DNA from: SW132 sp038150125
GTDB taxonomy: Bacteria; Bacteroidota; Rhodothermia; Balneolales; Balneolaceae
Direction: 5' to 3'
Assembly (NCBI RefSeq): GCF_038150125.1
Contig: NZ_JBBVMF010000004.1
Coordinates: forward strand, 268,560-332,559
DNA length: 64,000 bases
Shown here in pieces: positions 44,267 through 55,462 of this stretch. Below the pieces are notes generated by a model. It was not told where the DNA came from, did no database searches, and worked only from the letters and a program-made list of their open reading frames with translations. Within the stretch, counting starts at the first letter, position 1; each line of letters opens with the position of its first letter. A program made the translations under genes and the position numbers.

Positions 44267-45346
44267 CTACTTCCTCGTGAAAATGAGCATAATGATGCCG
44301 GTCACTAAAAAGACGGTGTGAGGCAAAAAAGCTGCTGTTTCGGGTGACAGCGTACCCACGTATCCAAATGGCTCGATGATTTTCATGAACGCCTGGTATA
44401 CAATACTAATGGCCAGACCAACAGCGATGTAAAATCCTCTGCCACCTTTCCGGCGAACACATGCAATTGAAAATCCAATAAGGCAAACAACTAAAATAGA
44501 TACGGGATATGCAATACGGTTATAAAGCTGTGTTTGTGGGCGGGCCACTCCACCGGCACCAATACGCTCGATGGAGTTAATGTATTGAAATGCATCCGGG
44601 TATGTTAACTGGTAAATATCGGAACTATGCCTGGCTAAATCTCTCGGGTACAGGTTCAGGTCCATTGCAACGTCCATCGTATCGGTTTCTTCGTAGCTTC
44701 CGCCGTGAAAAATACGCTCTCGCAGTCGGTCTGCCTTCCATGTTTCGGTAGAATCGATCCACTGAAGGCGGTTAATGTTGGAAATACGTGCAATCCTGTC
44801 CCCATCAAATTTAACTAGGGATGCCTGATATCCTGTTTCTGAACTGGCTTCAAAAAAATTGAAGCTTATAATGGTATTATCAGATTCTTGCCTGAATATT
44901 CTGCCACGGTCTATCCGTTCGTTTGAATTGCTCAGATATTGTTTTTCAAAGTCTATGCGTTCTGCGTTCGCATTTGGAATGATGTAAGCATCCAGGTAAC
45001 TGACAGATATACTGAGCAACAAGCCAAAGACAAGGTAGGGTGCTACAAGACGATAGAGACTCACGCCGGAGGCTTTCAGTGCAATAATTTCAAGGCGTTC
45101 AGTCATCCGGCCGGTTACAATCAGGCAGGCAACAAATATGGCCAGCGGTGACATAAGCCGAATCATTTCAGGCACGTAGTTGAGATAGTATTGATCCCAT
45201 ATTTCCGCCATTTTTGCACCATTCTCGGTAAACTCATCACTGTTTTCGGAGAAATCGATGAGGATAAAAATGCATATTAGAACAAACAGGACAAATGCTG
45301 TAATGGTCAGGAGCTGCTTAAAAATGTGCCGGTCAAACTTAATCAT
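44267..45346 (-). CDS. lptG: LptF/LptG-family permease (probably LptG)
   Basis: The 359-residue YjgP/YjgQ-family permease is the second of an adjacent pair. With LptB it extracts lipopolysaccharide from the inner membrane. There are three N-terminal TM helices (about 8-30, 55-78, 100-120), a periplasmic beta-jellyroll (about 130-265) and three C-terminal TM helices. Family sequence includes MIRLMSPLAIFVACLIVTGRM and ALKASGVSLYRL. Its start overlaps the upstream permease stop by eight bases. Assigning F and G is by order and size and could be swapped. LptB, LptC and LptA are not in the window. Confidence 0.85.
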   Translation of the reverse strand: MIKFDRHIFKQLLTITAFVLFVLICIFILIDFSENSDEFTENGAKMAEIWDQYYLNYVPEMIRLMSPLAIFVACLIVTGRMTERLEIIALKASGVSLYRLVAPYLVFGLLLSISVSYLDAYIIPNANAERIDFEKQYLSNSNERIDRGRIFRQESDNTIISFNFFEASSETGYQASLVKFDGDRIARISNINRLQWIDSTETWKADRLRERIFHGGSYEETDTMDVAMDLNLYPRDLARHSSDIYQLTYPDAFQYINSIERIGAGGVARPQTQLYNRIAYPVSILVVCLIGFSIACVRRKGGRGFYIAVGLAISIVYQAFMKIIEPFGYVGTLSPETAAFLPHTVFLVTGIIMLIFTRK

Positions 45347-46778
45347 TATTGCCCCAAAGGTTGGTAATTCGGAAAGACGAACATACGTGGAGGGTAAGAA
45401 AGAACCCTATTACCAGGTAAGTAAAATTTATAGCCCACATTCCGGCAAATGGTGATATCACGCCTTTGTCAGCAAGTTTTTCACCCTGGATGATCGCCAT
45501 AAAATAGAGGGTAAGAATTACCGCGCTGATGAGCGCCGCCACCCCAAGGTTTCCATTACGGGTTAGTATACCAATAGGAGCTCCAATTAAAACAAATAGC
45601 ATACAGGCAAAAGGAATTGATAATTTCTTATGAATTTCTACCCAAAACTCGTCGATCCTCGTTTCTCTCCAGCTGATATTGGTTTTGTAACTTTCATAAT
45701 CGGCACGATACCGGTTCAGACTATTGACGGCAAGGTTTATGACTGAAATTTGCTCTTGTGGGTGATCCAACAGGTTGGCTGCCTTGAAAGACGTGTCAAA
45801 AGGCTGCAATTCTTCATTTTCAAATGTAACAGAGCGGCGATACACACTCGATGAGCGGTCTACTTTAAATGGAATAGTTTCAGGTTGCTCTGTCCTTTCA
45901 GTAAATTTTTCAAACTCATTATTAACTTCCCGGCGTACCGAGTCGGTCACCGCCTTCATCGCCTCCGCAGTCATTGTGCGCCCGGTGCGGCTACGATCTT
46001 CCGGGTTGGTTCTTGAAAAAGCCAGTTCTGACAGATCAAAGCTAAGTCTGTACCGGGTGAAGTCGGTTCGCTCCATAGTTTCTTCCGACCGTCGTTCTCC
46101 CGGAATAGACCGCAAAATTGACCCGTTGTTAAGATAAAGGGATAGCGTCTGTTCCCCTTCGCTTTGAAGCACGCCTTTATCGGCCCGGATGAAAGCCCGG
46201 TAGCGTTCTTCCACCGGTTCCTGAAAAATTGTGATTTCGCGCAGGGTATCAGAATCGGTATCAATATTTTTTACTAAAAATGTGTAGCCATCAATACCCT
46301 CGTAAAACGTATTCTCCTCAAGGTCGAAACCGGGTTTTGCCATTCTGATATCGATAAAGAGGGAGCGCGCTTTATGATTTGCCTCCGGGAGGATATAGTT
46401 TGAAAAATAGGCGGTTCCAACAAATAGAATTGCTGAGATAGTGAGCACCGGCATAATAAGGCGGATCGGGTTGATGCCAGCGGCACGAACGGCATTTAAT
46501 TCATTCCATTCAGAAAATTTTCCGAAGGCAATAAGCGTTGATACGAGCATGGCCATTGGCACGGCCAGGACAACCATATAGGCAAGGTTGCTCAGTATGA
46601 GTTCGATGACCACGAGTATGGGCAGTCCTTTGCCCACCAGTTTATCAACATGGAGCATTAAGAACTGCATAAGTAGTAAAAACATGAGTACGAAAAAGCA
46701 GAATAGAAAAGGGCCTACGTGCTGCTTTAGTAGATTTAATTGTACTTTGTTAAGCATATTGCAAATATACGGGATCAA
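45339..46778 (-). CDS. lptF: LptF/LptG-family permease (probably LptF)
   Basis: The 479-residue YjgP/YjgQ-family permease is longer than usual because of an extended periplasmic part (about 125-360). TM helices lie at about 15-38, 55-80 and 100-125, with the C-terminal trio near 375-465. Family segments are YMVVLAVPMAMLVSTLIAFG, KFSEWNELNAVRAAGINPIR and KLSIPFACMLFVLIGAPIGI. It forms the inner-membrane LPS extractor with the following gene. It is divergent from sprA across 219 bases that should contain both promoters. The start may be Met1 (MIPYICNMLNK) or Met8, which gives a more typical N-terminus. Confidence 0.87.
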   Translation of the reverse strand: MIPYICNMLNKVQLNLLKQHVGPFLFCFFVLMFLLLMQFLMLHVDKLVGKGLPILVVIELILSNLAYMVVLAVPMAMLVSTLIAFGKFSEWNELNAVRAAGINPIRLIMPVLTISAILFVGTAYFSNYILPEANHKARSLFIDIRMAKPGFDLEENTFYEGIDGYTFLVKNIDTDSDTLREITIFQEPVEERYRAFIRADKGVLQSEGEQTLSLYLNNGSILRSIPGERRSEETMERTDFTRYRLSFDLSELAFSRTNPEDRSRTGRTMTAEAMKAVTDSVRREVNNEFEKFTERTEQPETIPFKVDRSSSVYRRSVTFENEELQPFDTSFKAANLLDHPQEQISVINLAVNSLNRYRADYESYKTNISWRETRIDEFWVEIHKKLSIPFACMLFVLIGAPIGILTRNGNLGVAALISAVILTLYFMAIIQGEKLADKGVISPFAGMWAINFTYLVIGFFLTLHVCSSFRITNLWGNND

Positions 46779-46997
46779 CTGCTTGAATTGAAAGATATTA
46801 AAAACGAAGTGAGTTGTTTTATATGATTCATACTTTCAACATATTTGAAGAAATAGTATTATCAGAACCAAAATATCGCTGCTAATTCTGCTGATTAAAA
46901 AACCCATTCGCCTATAGTCTCCAACGTTACGACGTGAATAAACAAGTAAACCATTAAGCAGTAAGTTATCTGACAGGTATGGCCTGGTGGAATTGGA

Positions 46998-49900
46998 ATG
47001 TGTGTCAGATATTGGATATTTGAAATAAATCTTGTGAGTAAAATACGTCGATTTTTAGCGTTAGTAGTCACACTTATCATTCTGGTATCAGGATTAATGA
47101 CGAGTGTGTATGCACAGGATGTTGCAGAGGCGGACTCGCTGTCGCCTGCCCGGCAGGATTCTATCCGGCAGCAATTGCGCAAATCGTTTGGCGATATTAG
47201 TGGGAGTGAGGTCACCCGGCCTTTCTTTAAACAGATTCCGAAACTTTACTTTATCACACTTCCCGCAGAAGAGGTCCAAATTGAGCGAACGGAGAAGGGT
47301 AACTTTTTTGCCCGTAAGTTTATCATGGGCTATCCCAGCGGGGCTGCGAGCTATTATACATTCGACCAGTATTCCAATCTTAATTTTGAAAATGCACTCA
47401 CTAACAACTGGGCTCAGCTTATGCTTGAAGCCCGCCAGCGACAAGATCAGGGACGAGGACTCCTGGATTTTAGCCTGCAGATTCCCGGCGGGGAGCAGTC
47501 AGCATTTACCACAATTTTTGGGCGGCCGGAGGTTAATTTAAGGGTTAATGGCGTTGCTTCGATGAATATTGGAGTTTCTGTTCAGAAGTCACCAGATGAC
47601 ATTAATTTGCCGGAAGATCAGCGTACCCGAATCGATCCAACATTTGACCAAAGTCTTCAGCTGAACATCCAAGGGACCATTGGGGACAAGCTTACCATTC
47701 AAACCGATTGGGATACCGAACGTCAGTTTGAGTTTCAAAATCGGCTGAGTATTGTTTATGAGGGATATGAAAATGAAATATTAAAACGCATCGAGATGGG
47801 TAACGTGTCGATGCAGACAGGTAATTCGCTGATCCAGGGCAGCGGGGCTCTGTTTGGGATCAAGTCCATTGCCGAACTTGGCCCGCTTCGGATCACGTCC
47901 ATTCTTTCGCAGCAGGACGGGGAGAGCAATGTTGAGACAATCAGTGGCGGCTCGCAGGAACAGCAAATCAACATACGGCCGGCTGATTATGACGACGATC
48001 GGCATTTTTTCATGGATTTTTTCACCCGACAGGAGTTTGAGAACAGCCTGTCGAATCCGCAGCAACTCATACAAACACTTCAGATTGCGGATGTAGAAGT
48101 CTGGAAACTAAGGGAAACAACACAGGTTGATGAAGGTGCAAGGCGGGCCGTTGCGCTGGCCGATCTCGGGGTGGTCGAAAATCAACAGGGAGGATATTTC
48201 CCCCCAAATAACGGGAATGATATTTTTTCTGATGATTTGCTTGATCAATTTAGGGATCCGCAGGAGGGAGTATCCGCCAGTGATCTTGGAATAGATGATG
48301 CAAGAAATTTTGAAGAGGGATACTTTACGCCGCTCCGGGAAGGACAGGATTACACAATTAATAAGGTGTCCGGCTACATTTCACTGCAACAGGGACTGGG
48401 ATCTAGGGAAGTGCTGGCCATTGCATTTAATTACCGAGGCCAGGGCGGTGAAATTGTTGATGTTGGTGAATTAAACCAGGGGGGCGGTGACAGGATTTAT
48501 TTGAAGATGATTCGCCCTCAAAACGTCTCAACCGACAGCGATTTATTTGATTTGACCATGCGGAATGTGTATTCGCTGGGCGTGACGAATATCAACCGTG
48601 AAAACCTGGATATTGAGCTCGAATTTACAGAAGGAAACGTTGCCCAAAACCGTCTGCCGGGCCGGTCCAACACCTTATTGCAGGATCTGGGCCTCGACCG
48701 TGTGGACTCGCAGGGCGCCGTCAATCCGGATAACGAGATCGACTTTGGCACCGGTACATTAGATGCACAGCAGGGGCGCATCATATTCCCGTATCTCGAA
48801 CCGTTTGGAAACCGGGTAATCGATCTGCTCGAAGATACACCCGCTACTCCGGAAGACATCCAGCAGCTGGCCTACAGAGAGCTTTATCTGCAGCGACAGA
48901 CAAATGCGGCGCAGAGTTCGAAAAATGAGTTTTACCGGTTTTCTGGCGTCTCGAAAGGAGGCGTTCAGGACAACTATAATCTTGGGTTTGAGCTGGTTGA
49001 AGGATCAGTAAGAGTTCGGGCAAACGGCGTTGAGCTCCAGGAAGATGTGGATTACCAAGTGGATTATTCCTTTGGCAGCATCACCATTCTGAATGATCGC
49101 TACACTGCTCCAGGGCAGGATATCACCATTGAGTATGAAAATCAGGCGTTCACCTCCATCGAGCAGAAAACCTTTACAGGGTTTCGGGCGGAGTATGAAG
49201 TGAATAGCGATATTCTGTTTGGCGGTACTTACTTCCGGTTTAATGAGCGTCCGCTGGATGACAAAATAAGAATAGGTGACGAGCCGATCAGCAACTCTGT
49301 TATTGGCTTTGATGCCAATGCCCGGTTCGACACCCCATTTGTCACGCGGGCGCTGGATGCAATTCCTCTGTTGCAGACACGGGCCGATTCGGAAATCTCC
49401 TTTAGCGGTGAGTTCGCACAGTTGCGGCCCGGTGTAGCGGAAACTCGTGCCGTGCGAAGTGCGATCCGGGATAATGAACTGTTTGCAGATGAAGAGGAGG
49501 GACTCTCGTTTATCGATGATTTTGAGGGCTCCAGCATTAAACTGAGTCTTCTCAATGCCAATCGGTGGAGCCTTGCCGCAGCCCCCGCAGCTGTTCCAGG
49601 TTATGACATAGATGAACAATTTTTTGTAGAAGATGACTTTCCGGGCTCACCTGTAGCCACCAGCCAGGCCCGGCGCGATCGCTCAGATTTGAGGTCAAAG
49701 TTCAGTTTTTACACTATACCACGAAACATATCAACCATTTTAGGCGGGGTTGATTTTACGCCTGAATCGGTCCCGGTGAATGTACGTGATGTATTTCCGG
49801 GCCGCGAAACACGTAATCCACAGGATGAAATCATCAATACGCTCGATATTCACTACAATCCCAGTGAACGTGGCCAGTACAATTATAACCTTAATATCAA

Positions 49901-52900
49901 AGATCTGCTGGAAGAAACACCGGAGAATACATGGGGCGGAATGACTGCCGTAATTCCATCCGGCCAGGAAGATTTCACCCAGAATAATATCGAGTTTTTG
50001 GAATTTTGGGTACAGCCGGTTCTGCCCAATGGCCAGCTTCCTGGCAATGCTACGCCGATGGATTACGAAGGGAAGATTTATATTGATATCGGCCTGGTGT
50101 CGGAAGATGTAGTGCCGAATTCAAAGAACAATACGGAAGATGGCCTCGCCCTCAATCCTGATAACCTTGTGCTGGATGATCTGGATAATCCCCGATCGGC
50201 ACTGCCCGCCAATCCGCCGCCGCCCGAAGGTCAGTTTTCAAACGAAAACAGGGAGCTTGAAGATGTTGGGCTTGATGGATTCCCGAACAGAGACGGGTTT
50301 AACAACTTTGACGAAGAAACAGTATTCAGTGATTTTCTCGCCGAGATGGCATTGCAGTATGGTGAAGATAGCGAAGAATACCGGCAGATTCTGAACGATC
50401 CTTCAAACGATGATTACCTGTTTTATGGAGCATCAGAAAATGACGGTTTGCCCCTGCATGAGCGCTTCCACCGCCTGCTCGGTTTTCCTGACGGGAACAC
50501 ACCGATTGATCAAAGTGATAACCGGGCCATCACCAATCGTCCCGATTCTGAAGGACTTGTGAATGCCTCAGCCGTAAATCTGACAGATACTTATTTTCAG
50601 TACGAGGTAGATTTTAACCCGGCTGACGAATCCAGGCTTCAAATAGGGGAGCCCGGCACGTACATCGTTGACCAGGTGGGAAATCCCGGCGATCCGCAGC
50701 AAGACCGATGGTACCAGGTGAGAATACCGATCGAAGAGTTTGAGCGGCAGGTTGGAAGTATTAATGACTTTCAAAACATTACCTATATGCGGTTCTGGAT
50801 GTCGGGCTACAAGAAACCATTTACCATGAGGTTTGCAACGATGGAATTTGTGGGCAGCCAGTGGCGCCAGGATGAAGACATCAACGCTGAAAGTGATCCG
50901 AACGCTAATATTCGAATCAGCACCATCAACATTGAAGAGAATTCGAACCGCCGTCCGTTTCCGTATCGTCAGCCGGAGGGAGCTATTCGTGCACAGGATC
51001 GCAGCAGTCAGCTTCAAAGCCTGCAAAATGAACAGTCGATTGTACTCCAGGCAGAAAGTCTCGGCCCACAATCTGTTCAGCTGGTGAAACGTGTGTATCC
51101 TGGCGGATTAAACCTGCTTGACTATTCCAATATGCGAATGTTTGTCCACGGCGAGGGCTACAATAACCGGGATGAGGTTGAACTGGTGATGCGGATGGGT
51201 AACGATCTTGAAAACAACTACTATGAATATCGACAGCCGGTATCGCCATCTGATGAGAATTTTCCATTCCAGGATTTTGATCCATCAAACAACAGCCAGA
51301 TAGAGGAGGAAGCCAATCAAATTTGGCTGTATGATGAGAACAGTATGAATATCGTTCTTGAGGCGTTCAACCAGCTAAAACAGCTGCGGGATCAGGATTT
51401 GGGTCAGAATATTGATGAACTGTATCAGCGGGGAGATATTTTGCAAAATGCGGTACCAGGTGCAATTGTCGCAATTCGTGGGAATCCGTCGCTTGGCAGG
51501 GTCACTGAAATCGGGATGGGCGTTCGTAATCCGTACAATCCGGATCAGCCCAATGGTCCTGGGGCGCCAACGATTAATGCCGAGCTGTGGCTGAACGAGC
51601 TTCGGGTATCAGGCTACGATAATGAGAAAGGGTGGGCCGCAAATGCGAGTATGCGGTTCCAGATGGCTGATTTCGCTACATTTAATGGTAATCTTGCCCG
51701 GCAAACACAGGGGTACGGTGCCCTAAACTCACGGCTTGGTCAGCGCAGGATAAGCAATCAAACATCCTATGATCTGAACTCTACCGTTAACCTCCACCGG
51801 TTTATTCCCGAGCGTTTTGGCTGGAACATACCGCTTGGACTGTCGATGAGACAATCGTCGTCTATACCGAAGTTTTTACCAAACCAGGGAGATATTCGTC
51901 TTGAAGATTTTGAAAACGCAGTAAGGGCTAACGACAATCTTTCAGAAGAGCAGCAGGATAACCTGATCACCGAGCAGCGGCGCGAGGCAGAAACCTTCAC
52001 TGAAAGCTATGCACTGAACCTTTCAAATGTTTCGAAACGGAATTCACAAAATCCATTTGTTCGTTATACGGTAGACAATACTTCGTTCAGCTATAACTAC
52101 ACAACAGGCTCCGGACGCAATCCACAGCAGATTTTTCAAAACAACTGGAGCTTCAATACCTCTCTGCGATATTCACATCAATTCAGAAACGTGGGCTTCT
52201 GGCGGCCGTTCTCAATTCTCGAAAACATACCGATTGTAGGCTTGATGTCGGGCATTGGCTTTGGTAAAAGTCCAAATAATGTAACTACATCAATCAGTGC
52301 TTCCCGAACGTATGATGAACGAAAGCGCCGAATATTAGAAGGTCAGGATGAGGTGCCAATTCGCCAGAATCATAACTTTACTTATGATACCAATATTGGG
52401 CTTGGCTATAATATTCTCCGGTCGGTGAGCACTACCTTCCAAGCGAGAAATTCATACGATCTGGGCCGGTTTACTATTCGTGATGCCGGTCTGTCCGGAG
52501 CCGACAGCACGGCCTTTGAACCTATCCCCACTTTAGAGGTGTTTCAAGATCTTGTATCGGACACTCTTTCCCCCCGCAGAAGCACATATAATGAAGATTA
52601 TACTGCAAGCTGGCAGCCTCGTCTGAACCAGGTAAGCGGGCTTCAGTGGATGACCTACAATGTTCGGTATGGTGGCGGATTCAGATGGCAAAATTCTGCT
52701 TTTGGCTCTAATCTCGGGGCAACCGTCTCCAACAGCTTTCGGCTTGATCATACACTCCGGCTGGATATTAATAATTTGCTCAGACGGTCGTCATTATATA
52801 CCGATGCACTTGAGAATGACCGTGTTGCAAGGCGTGAACGGGAAGCCAGAAGCAACAGAGATGATGAGAATGTAGAACCGTACGGACTGGGAGAACAAGT

Positions 52901-54275
52901 AAAATATTACGGACGGAAACTTCTGCTGGCGGTCTTTAGTATTCAAAGTATTGATGCGAGTTACAACAATGCCAAAACTTCATCACAGGCCGGATATGAT
53001 GGCGGCTCTCAGCTTTATGATGTGTTTGGCGATGATCAGCTCACACCCGGGTTCAGGTACCGTCTTGGATTTGATGAACGTATCAGCACAAACCAGCTCA
53101 TTAATAACGTTGAGGGGCAGTCTGTAATCCAGCTGCCGGCCAACAATACTTATAATGATAACATCAGTTTAAACACACGCTTCAACCCATTCAATAATGT
53201 GTCGGTTGATCTGAGCTGGCAAACTCAGTGGGATGAAAGACTTTCGCAATCGATTGCGCTTGATCCGGACAGCGATATATCATCGGTGAGAAATTCATCC
53301 GGAAACATTTCATCATCTGTATGGGCGTTTGGAAGCGGGTATAGAACACTCTTTGAAAAGCAGCTGCAAACGGCCTTTGAAGATATGGCGACGGGTGAAA
53401 ATGTGATTAGTGATGCGATTGGTAACGGGGACGGTCGAACGGTTCTAAGCCGGGTAACCCTTCAAGAGGATTTTCGGGATGCCTATCTCGGAAGAAGCAG
53501 CTCAACCGGAGAGAAAAATTTCACGGCATTTCCGCTTCCTAACTGGCGGCTGAACTGGACAGGACTTGAATCGTTTATCCCGTTCATTGGAAATTACATG
53601 CAGAGGGCCTCCATCACGCACTCCTACACCGGCCGTTACCGGATGGGGTGGGAGCTGAACAATGATCCGGGGTCTGATCTTACCCGTAATGTGGGCAGCT
53701 ACAGCGTGAACAGTTTCAGGCCTGAGTTCGAACCGAACGCCTTAAACGTTGAGAAACGGTTTGCCCCGCTGCTTCAGCTAAACGTTACATGGGAGAACGG
53801 CCTTCGGACTCAAGTCGGGTACGAGACCAGCCTGATTACCAGTATGGCGCTGTCGAATGTGCAGGTGACAGAGCGCAGCTCAAGCGGTATTAACTTTTCG
53901 TTTGCCTACACGATCCAGAATTTTAAAGTGCCGTTTTTCAGAACGCTCAGCAATGATGTTGATATTACGCTGAACGGTAATTTTATAGATGATAAAGAAG
54001 AGCGGTTTCTGCTTGAAACAGATATTGCCAATGCACTACAGGCAGGCAGCGGCCAAATAGTGCGAGACCCGTCGATTTACACAATTACCGATCCGCGAAT
54101 TTCAGGACAATCCCGCTTTAACGGGTCCATTGTAGTAGGGTATCGATTTTCTGATACATTTCAGTCCAACTTTGAGTATACCTATAGTAGTACAAATCCT
54201 AAATCAACACGGACATTTTCGCGAACCACTCACGATATCCGGTTCAATATCAGGATAAACATCCGGTCGAACTAA
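46998..54275 (+). CDS. sprA: SprA, type IX secretion outer-membrane translocon
   Basis: The 2425-residue outer-membrane barrel is the T9SS translocation pore and is also needed for gliding in Flavobacteria. A signal peptide ends SGLMTSVYAQ (about 40). Early SprA sequence is recognisable (LPAEEVQIERTEKGNFFARK, NLRVNGVASMNIGVSVQKS). Repeated blocks have GxQGNxLxxxV-like strands, and the C-terminus ends TTHDIRFNIRINIRSN as a barrel strand. The length is close to the family's ~2400. Either ATG 46998 or GTG 47034 could be the start; the GTG gives a better signal peptide (SKIRRFLALVVTLIILVSGL). No other por/gld gene is adjacent. A C-terminal sorting-domain substrate lies at 20811-23066. Confidence 0.96.
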   Translation: MCVRYWIFEINLVSKIRRFLALVVTLIILVSGLMTSVYAQDVAEADSLSPARQDSIRQQLRKSFGDISGSEVTRPFFKQIPKLYFITLPAEEVQIERTEKGNFFARKFIMGYPSGAASYYTFDQYSNLNFENALTNNWAQLMLEARQRQDQGRGLLDFSLQIPGGEQSAFTTIFGRPEVNLRVNGVASMNIGVSVQKSPDDINLPEDQRTRIDPTFDQSLQLNIQGTIGDKLTIQTDWDTERQFEFQNRLSIVYEGYENEILKRIEMGNVSMQTGNSLIQGSGALFGIKSIAELGPLRITSILSQQDGESNVETISGGSQEQQINIRPADYDDDRHFFMDFFTRQEFENSLSNPQQLIQTLQIADVEVWKLRETTQVDEGARRAVALADLGVVENQQGGYFPPNNGNDIFSDDLLDQFRDPQEGVSASDLGIDDARNFEEGYFTPLREGQDYTINKVSGYISLQQGLGSREVLAIAFNYRGQGGEIVDVGELNQGGGDRIYLKMIRPQNVSTDSDLFDLTMRNVYSLGVTNINRENLDIELEFTEGNVAQNRLPGRSNTLLQDLGLDRVDSQGAVNPDNEIDFGTGTLDAQQGRIIFPYLEPFGNRVIDLLEDTPATPEDIQQLAYRELYLQRQTNAAQSSKNEFYRFSGVSKGGVQDNYNLGFELVEGSVRVRANGVELQEDVDYQVDYSFGSITILNDRYTAPGQDITIEYENQAFTSIEQKTFTGFRAEYEVNSDILFGGTYFRFNERPLDDKIRIGDEPISNSVIGFDANARFDTPFVTRALDAIPLLQTRADSEISFSGEFAQLRPGVAETRAVRSAIRDNELFADEEEGLSFIDDFEGSSIKLSLLNANRWSLAAAPAAVPGYDIDEQFFVEDDFPGSPVATSQARRDRSDLRSKFSFYTIPRNISTILGGVDFTPESVPVNVRDVFPGRETRNPQDEIINTLDIHYNPSERGQYNYNLNIKDLLEETPENTWGGMTAVIPSGQEDFTQNNIEFLEFWVQPVLPNGQLPGNATPMDYEGKIYIDIGLVSEDVVPNSKNNTEDGLALNPDNLVLDDLDNPRSALPANPPPPEGQFSNENRELEDVGLDGFPNRDGFNNFDEETVFSDFLAEMALQYGEDSEEYRQILNDPSNDDYLFYGASENDGLPLHERFHRLLGFPDGNTPIDQSDNRAITNRPDSEGLVNASAVNLTDTYFQYEVDFNPADESRLQIGEPGTYIVDQVGNPGDPQQDRWYQVRIPIEEFERQVGSINDFQNITYMRFWMSGYKKPFTMRFATMEFVGSQWRQDEDINAESDPNANIRISTINIEENSNRRPFPYRQPEGAIRAQDRSSQLQSLQNEQSIVLQAESLGPQSVQLVKRVYPGGLNLLDYSNMRMFVHGEGYNNRDEVELVMRMGNDLENNYYEYRQPVSPSDENFPFQDFDPSNNSQIEEEANQIWLYDENSMNIVLEAFNQLKQLRDQDLGQNIDELYQRGDILQNAVPGAIVAIRGNPSLGRVTEIGMGVRNPYNPDQPNGPGAPTINAELWLNELRVSGYDNEKGWAANASMRFQMADFATFNGNLARQTQGYGALNSRLGQRRISNQTSYDLNSTVNLHRFIPERFGWNIPLGLSMRQSSSIPKFLPNQGDIRLEDFENAVRANDNLSEEQQDNLITEQRREAETFTESYALNLSNVSKRNSQNPFVRYTVDNTSFSYNYTTGSGRNPQQIFQNNWSFNTSLRYSHQFRNVGFWRPFSILENIPIVGLMSGIGFGKSPNNVTTSISASRTYDERKRRILEGQDEVPIRQNHNFTYDTNIGLGYNILRSVSTTFQARNSYDLGRFTIRDAGLSGADSTAFEPIPTLEVFQDLVSDTLSPRRSTYNEDYTASWQPRLNQVSGLQWMTYNVRYGGGFRWQNSAFGSNLGATVSNSFRLDHTLRLDINNLLRRSSLYTDALENDRVARREREARSNRDDENVEPYGLGEQVKYYGRKLLLAVFSIQSIDASYNNAKTSSQAGYDGGSQLYDVFGDDQLTPGFRYRLGFDERISTNQLINNVEGQSVIQLPANNTYNDNISLNTRFNPFNNVSVDLSWQTQWDERLSQSIALDPDSDISSVRNSSGNISSSVWAFGSGYRTLFEKQLQTAFEDMATGENVISDAIGNGDGRTVLSRVTLQEDFRDAYLGRSSSTGEKNFTAFPLPNWRLNWTGLESFIPFIGNYMQRASITHSYTGRYRMGWELNNDPGSDLTRNVGSYSVNSFRPEFEPNALNVEKRFAPLLQLNVTWENGLRTQVGYETSLITSMALSNVQVTERSSSGINFSFAYTIQNFKVPFFRTLSNDVDITLNGNFIDDKEERFLLETDIANALQAGSGQIVRDPSIYTITDPRISGQSRFNGSIVVGYRFSDTFQSNFEYTYSSTNPKSTRTFSRTTHDIRFNIRINIRSN

Positions 54276-54371
54276 ACCGCATCAGGATGTTTGGTCCGCA
54301 AAACCAGTTATCTTAAGCATTTTGAAAGATTCGATTTATTCGCCTGTCAAAATTATAGTATTTTAGCGCTT

Positions 54372-55454
54372 ATGAATTTACTTATACTTTATTTAATTCT
54401 CGCGATAGGAGTTTCGTTTCTCTGTTCAATCCTTGAGGCGGTCCTGCTTTCCATCACACCGTCTTATATTGCCATGCTCGAGTCCGATGGGGATAAAGCC
54501 GGACAGTTACTGCAATCGTTGAAAAAAGATATCGACCAGCCACTGGCAGCTATTCTGAGCCTGAATACAATTGCGCACACAATCGGTGCTGCCGGCGTGG
54601 GGGCACAGGCGCAAATCGTATTTGGGAATGCGTATGTCACAGTTACATCCATCATTCTGACGCTGCTCATCCTCGTTTTTTCTGAAATTATTCCAAAAAC
54701 GCTTGGGGCCACCTATTGGAAAAGATTATCAGGCTTTGCAGCCCGTACCACCAAATTACTGATAGTTGTAACCTATCCTTTTGTCCTGCTTTCAAAAGGA
54801 ATCACAAAGTTGATATCAAGTGAAGAAAAGCAGCCGTCTATCAGCCGTGAAGAGATTGGCGCGATGGCAGACCTGGGACATGAAGAAGGAATTTTTGAAA
54901 AAGAGGAATCCAATATTCTGAGAAACCTGATACAGTTCAGTTCTCTGAAAGTTGAAGATATTATGACGCCCAGAATTGTGGTTGTGAAGTACTCCGAAGA
55001 GGTCACCATTAAAGACATTGTAAACAAGGAAGACGAGCTTCGAGTATCCAGGGTACCGGTTTATGGTAAAACTGAGGAAGATATAACCGGATACGTACTG
55101 AAGAACGATATGTATCTTGAGCTGTCTAAAGGCAATGGCGACATGAAGCTTAAAGATCTTAAACGGGATGTAATGATCGTTCCCGAATTGAGTTCAATAA
55201 AAAATCTTTTTGAGAAGCTTCTGAATTCACAGGACCATATTGCAATTGTGGTTGACGAATATGGCGGATTTTCAGGTGTGGTTACGATGGAAGATGTGGT
55301 TGAAACTCTGTTGGGAATGGAAATTGTCGATGAAATTGATGCCATTGATGATATGCAAAAACTAGCCCGCCAGCGCTGGCGTGAACGGGCGAAGAAGCTT
55401 GGAATTATGCTGCCGGAATCTGAAAATTCTGATTTAGAATCGGATGAGCAATAA
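54372..55454 (+). CDS. CorB/CNNM-like membrane protein with CBS domains
   Basis: The DUF21 membrane domain has four hydrophobic segments (MNLLILYLILAIGVSFLCSI, AAILSLNTIAHTIGAAGVGA, TVTSIILTLLILVFSEIIPK and a later one). It is followed by two CBS motifs (SSLKVEDIMTPRIVVV, IAIVVDEYGGFSGVVTMEDV) and a short C-terminus. It lacks the extra CorC_HlyC domain of longer relatives. Family members are Mg2+/Co2+ transporters or regulators. The open frame extends upstream to TTG 54291, but the ATG at 54372 begins exactly at the first TM helix and gives 360 residues, so it is preferred. It follows sprA by 96 bases. Confidence 0.85.
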   Translation: MNLLILYLILAIGVSFLCSILEAVLLSITPSYIAMLESDGDKAGQLLQSLKKDIDQPLAAILSLNTIAHTIGAAGVGAQAQIVFGNAYVTVTSIILTLLILVFSEIIPKTLGATYWKRLSGFAARTTKLLIVVTYPFVLLSKGITKLISSEEKQPSISREEIGAMADLGHEEGIFEKEESNILRNLIQFSSLKVEDIMTPRIVVVKYSEEVTIKDIVNKEDELRVSRVPVYGKTEEDITGYVLKNDMYLELSKGNGDMKLKDLKRDVMIVPELSSIKNLFEKLLNSQDHIAIVVDEYGGFSGVVTMEDVVETLLGMEIVDEIDAIDDMQKLARQRWRERAKKLGIMLPESENSDLESDEQ

Positions 55455-55462
55455 AACGTCGG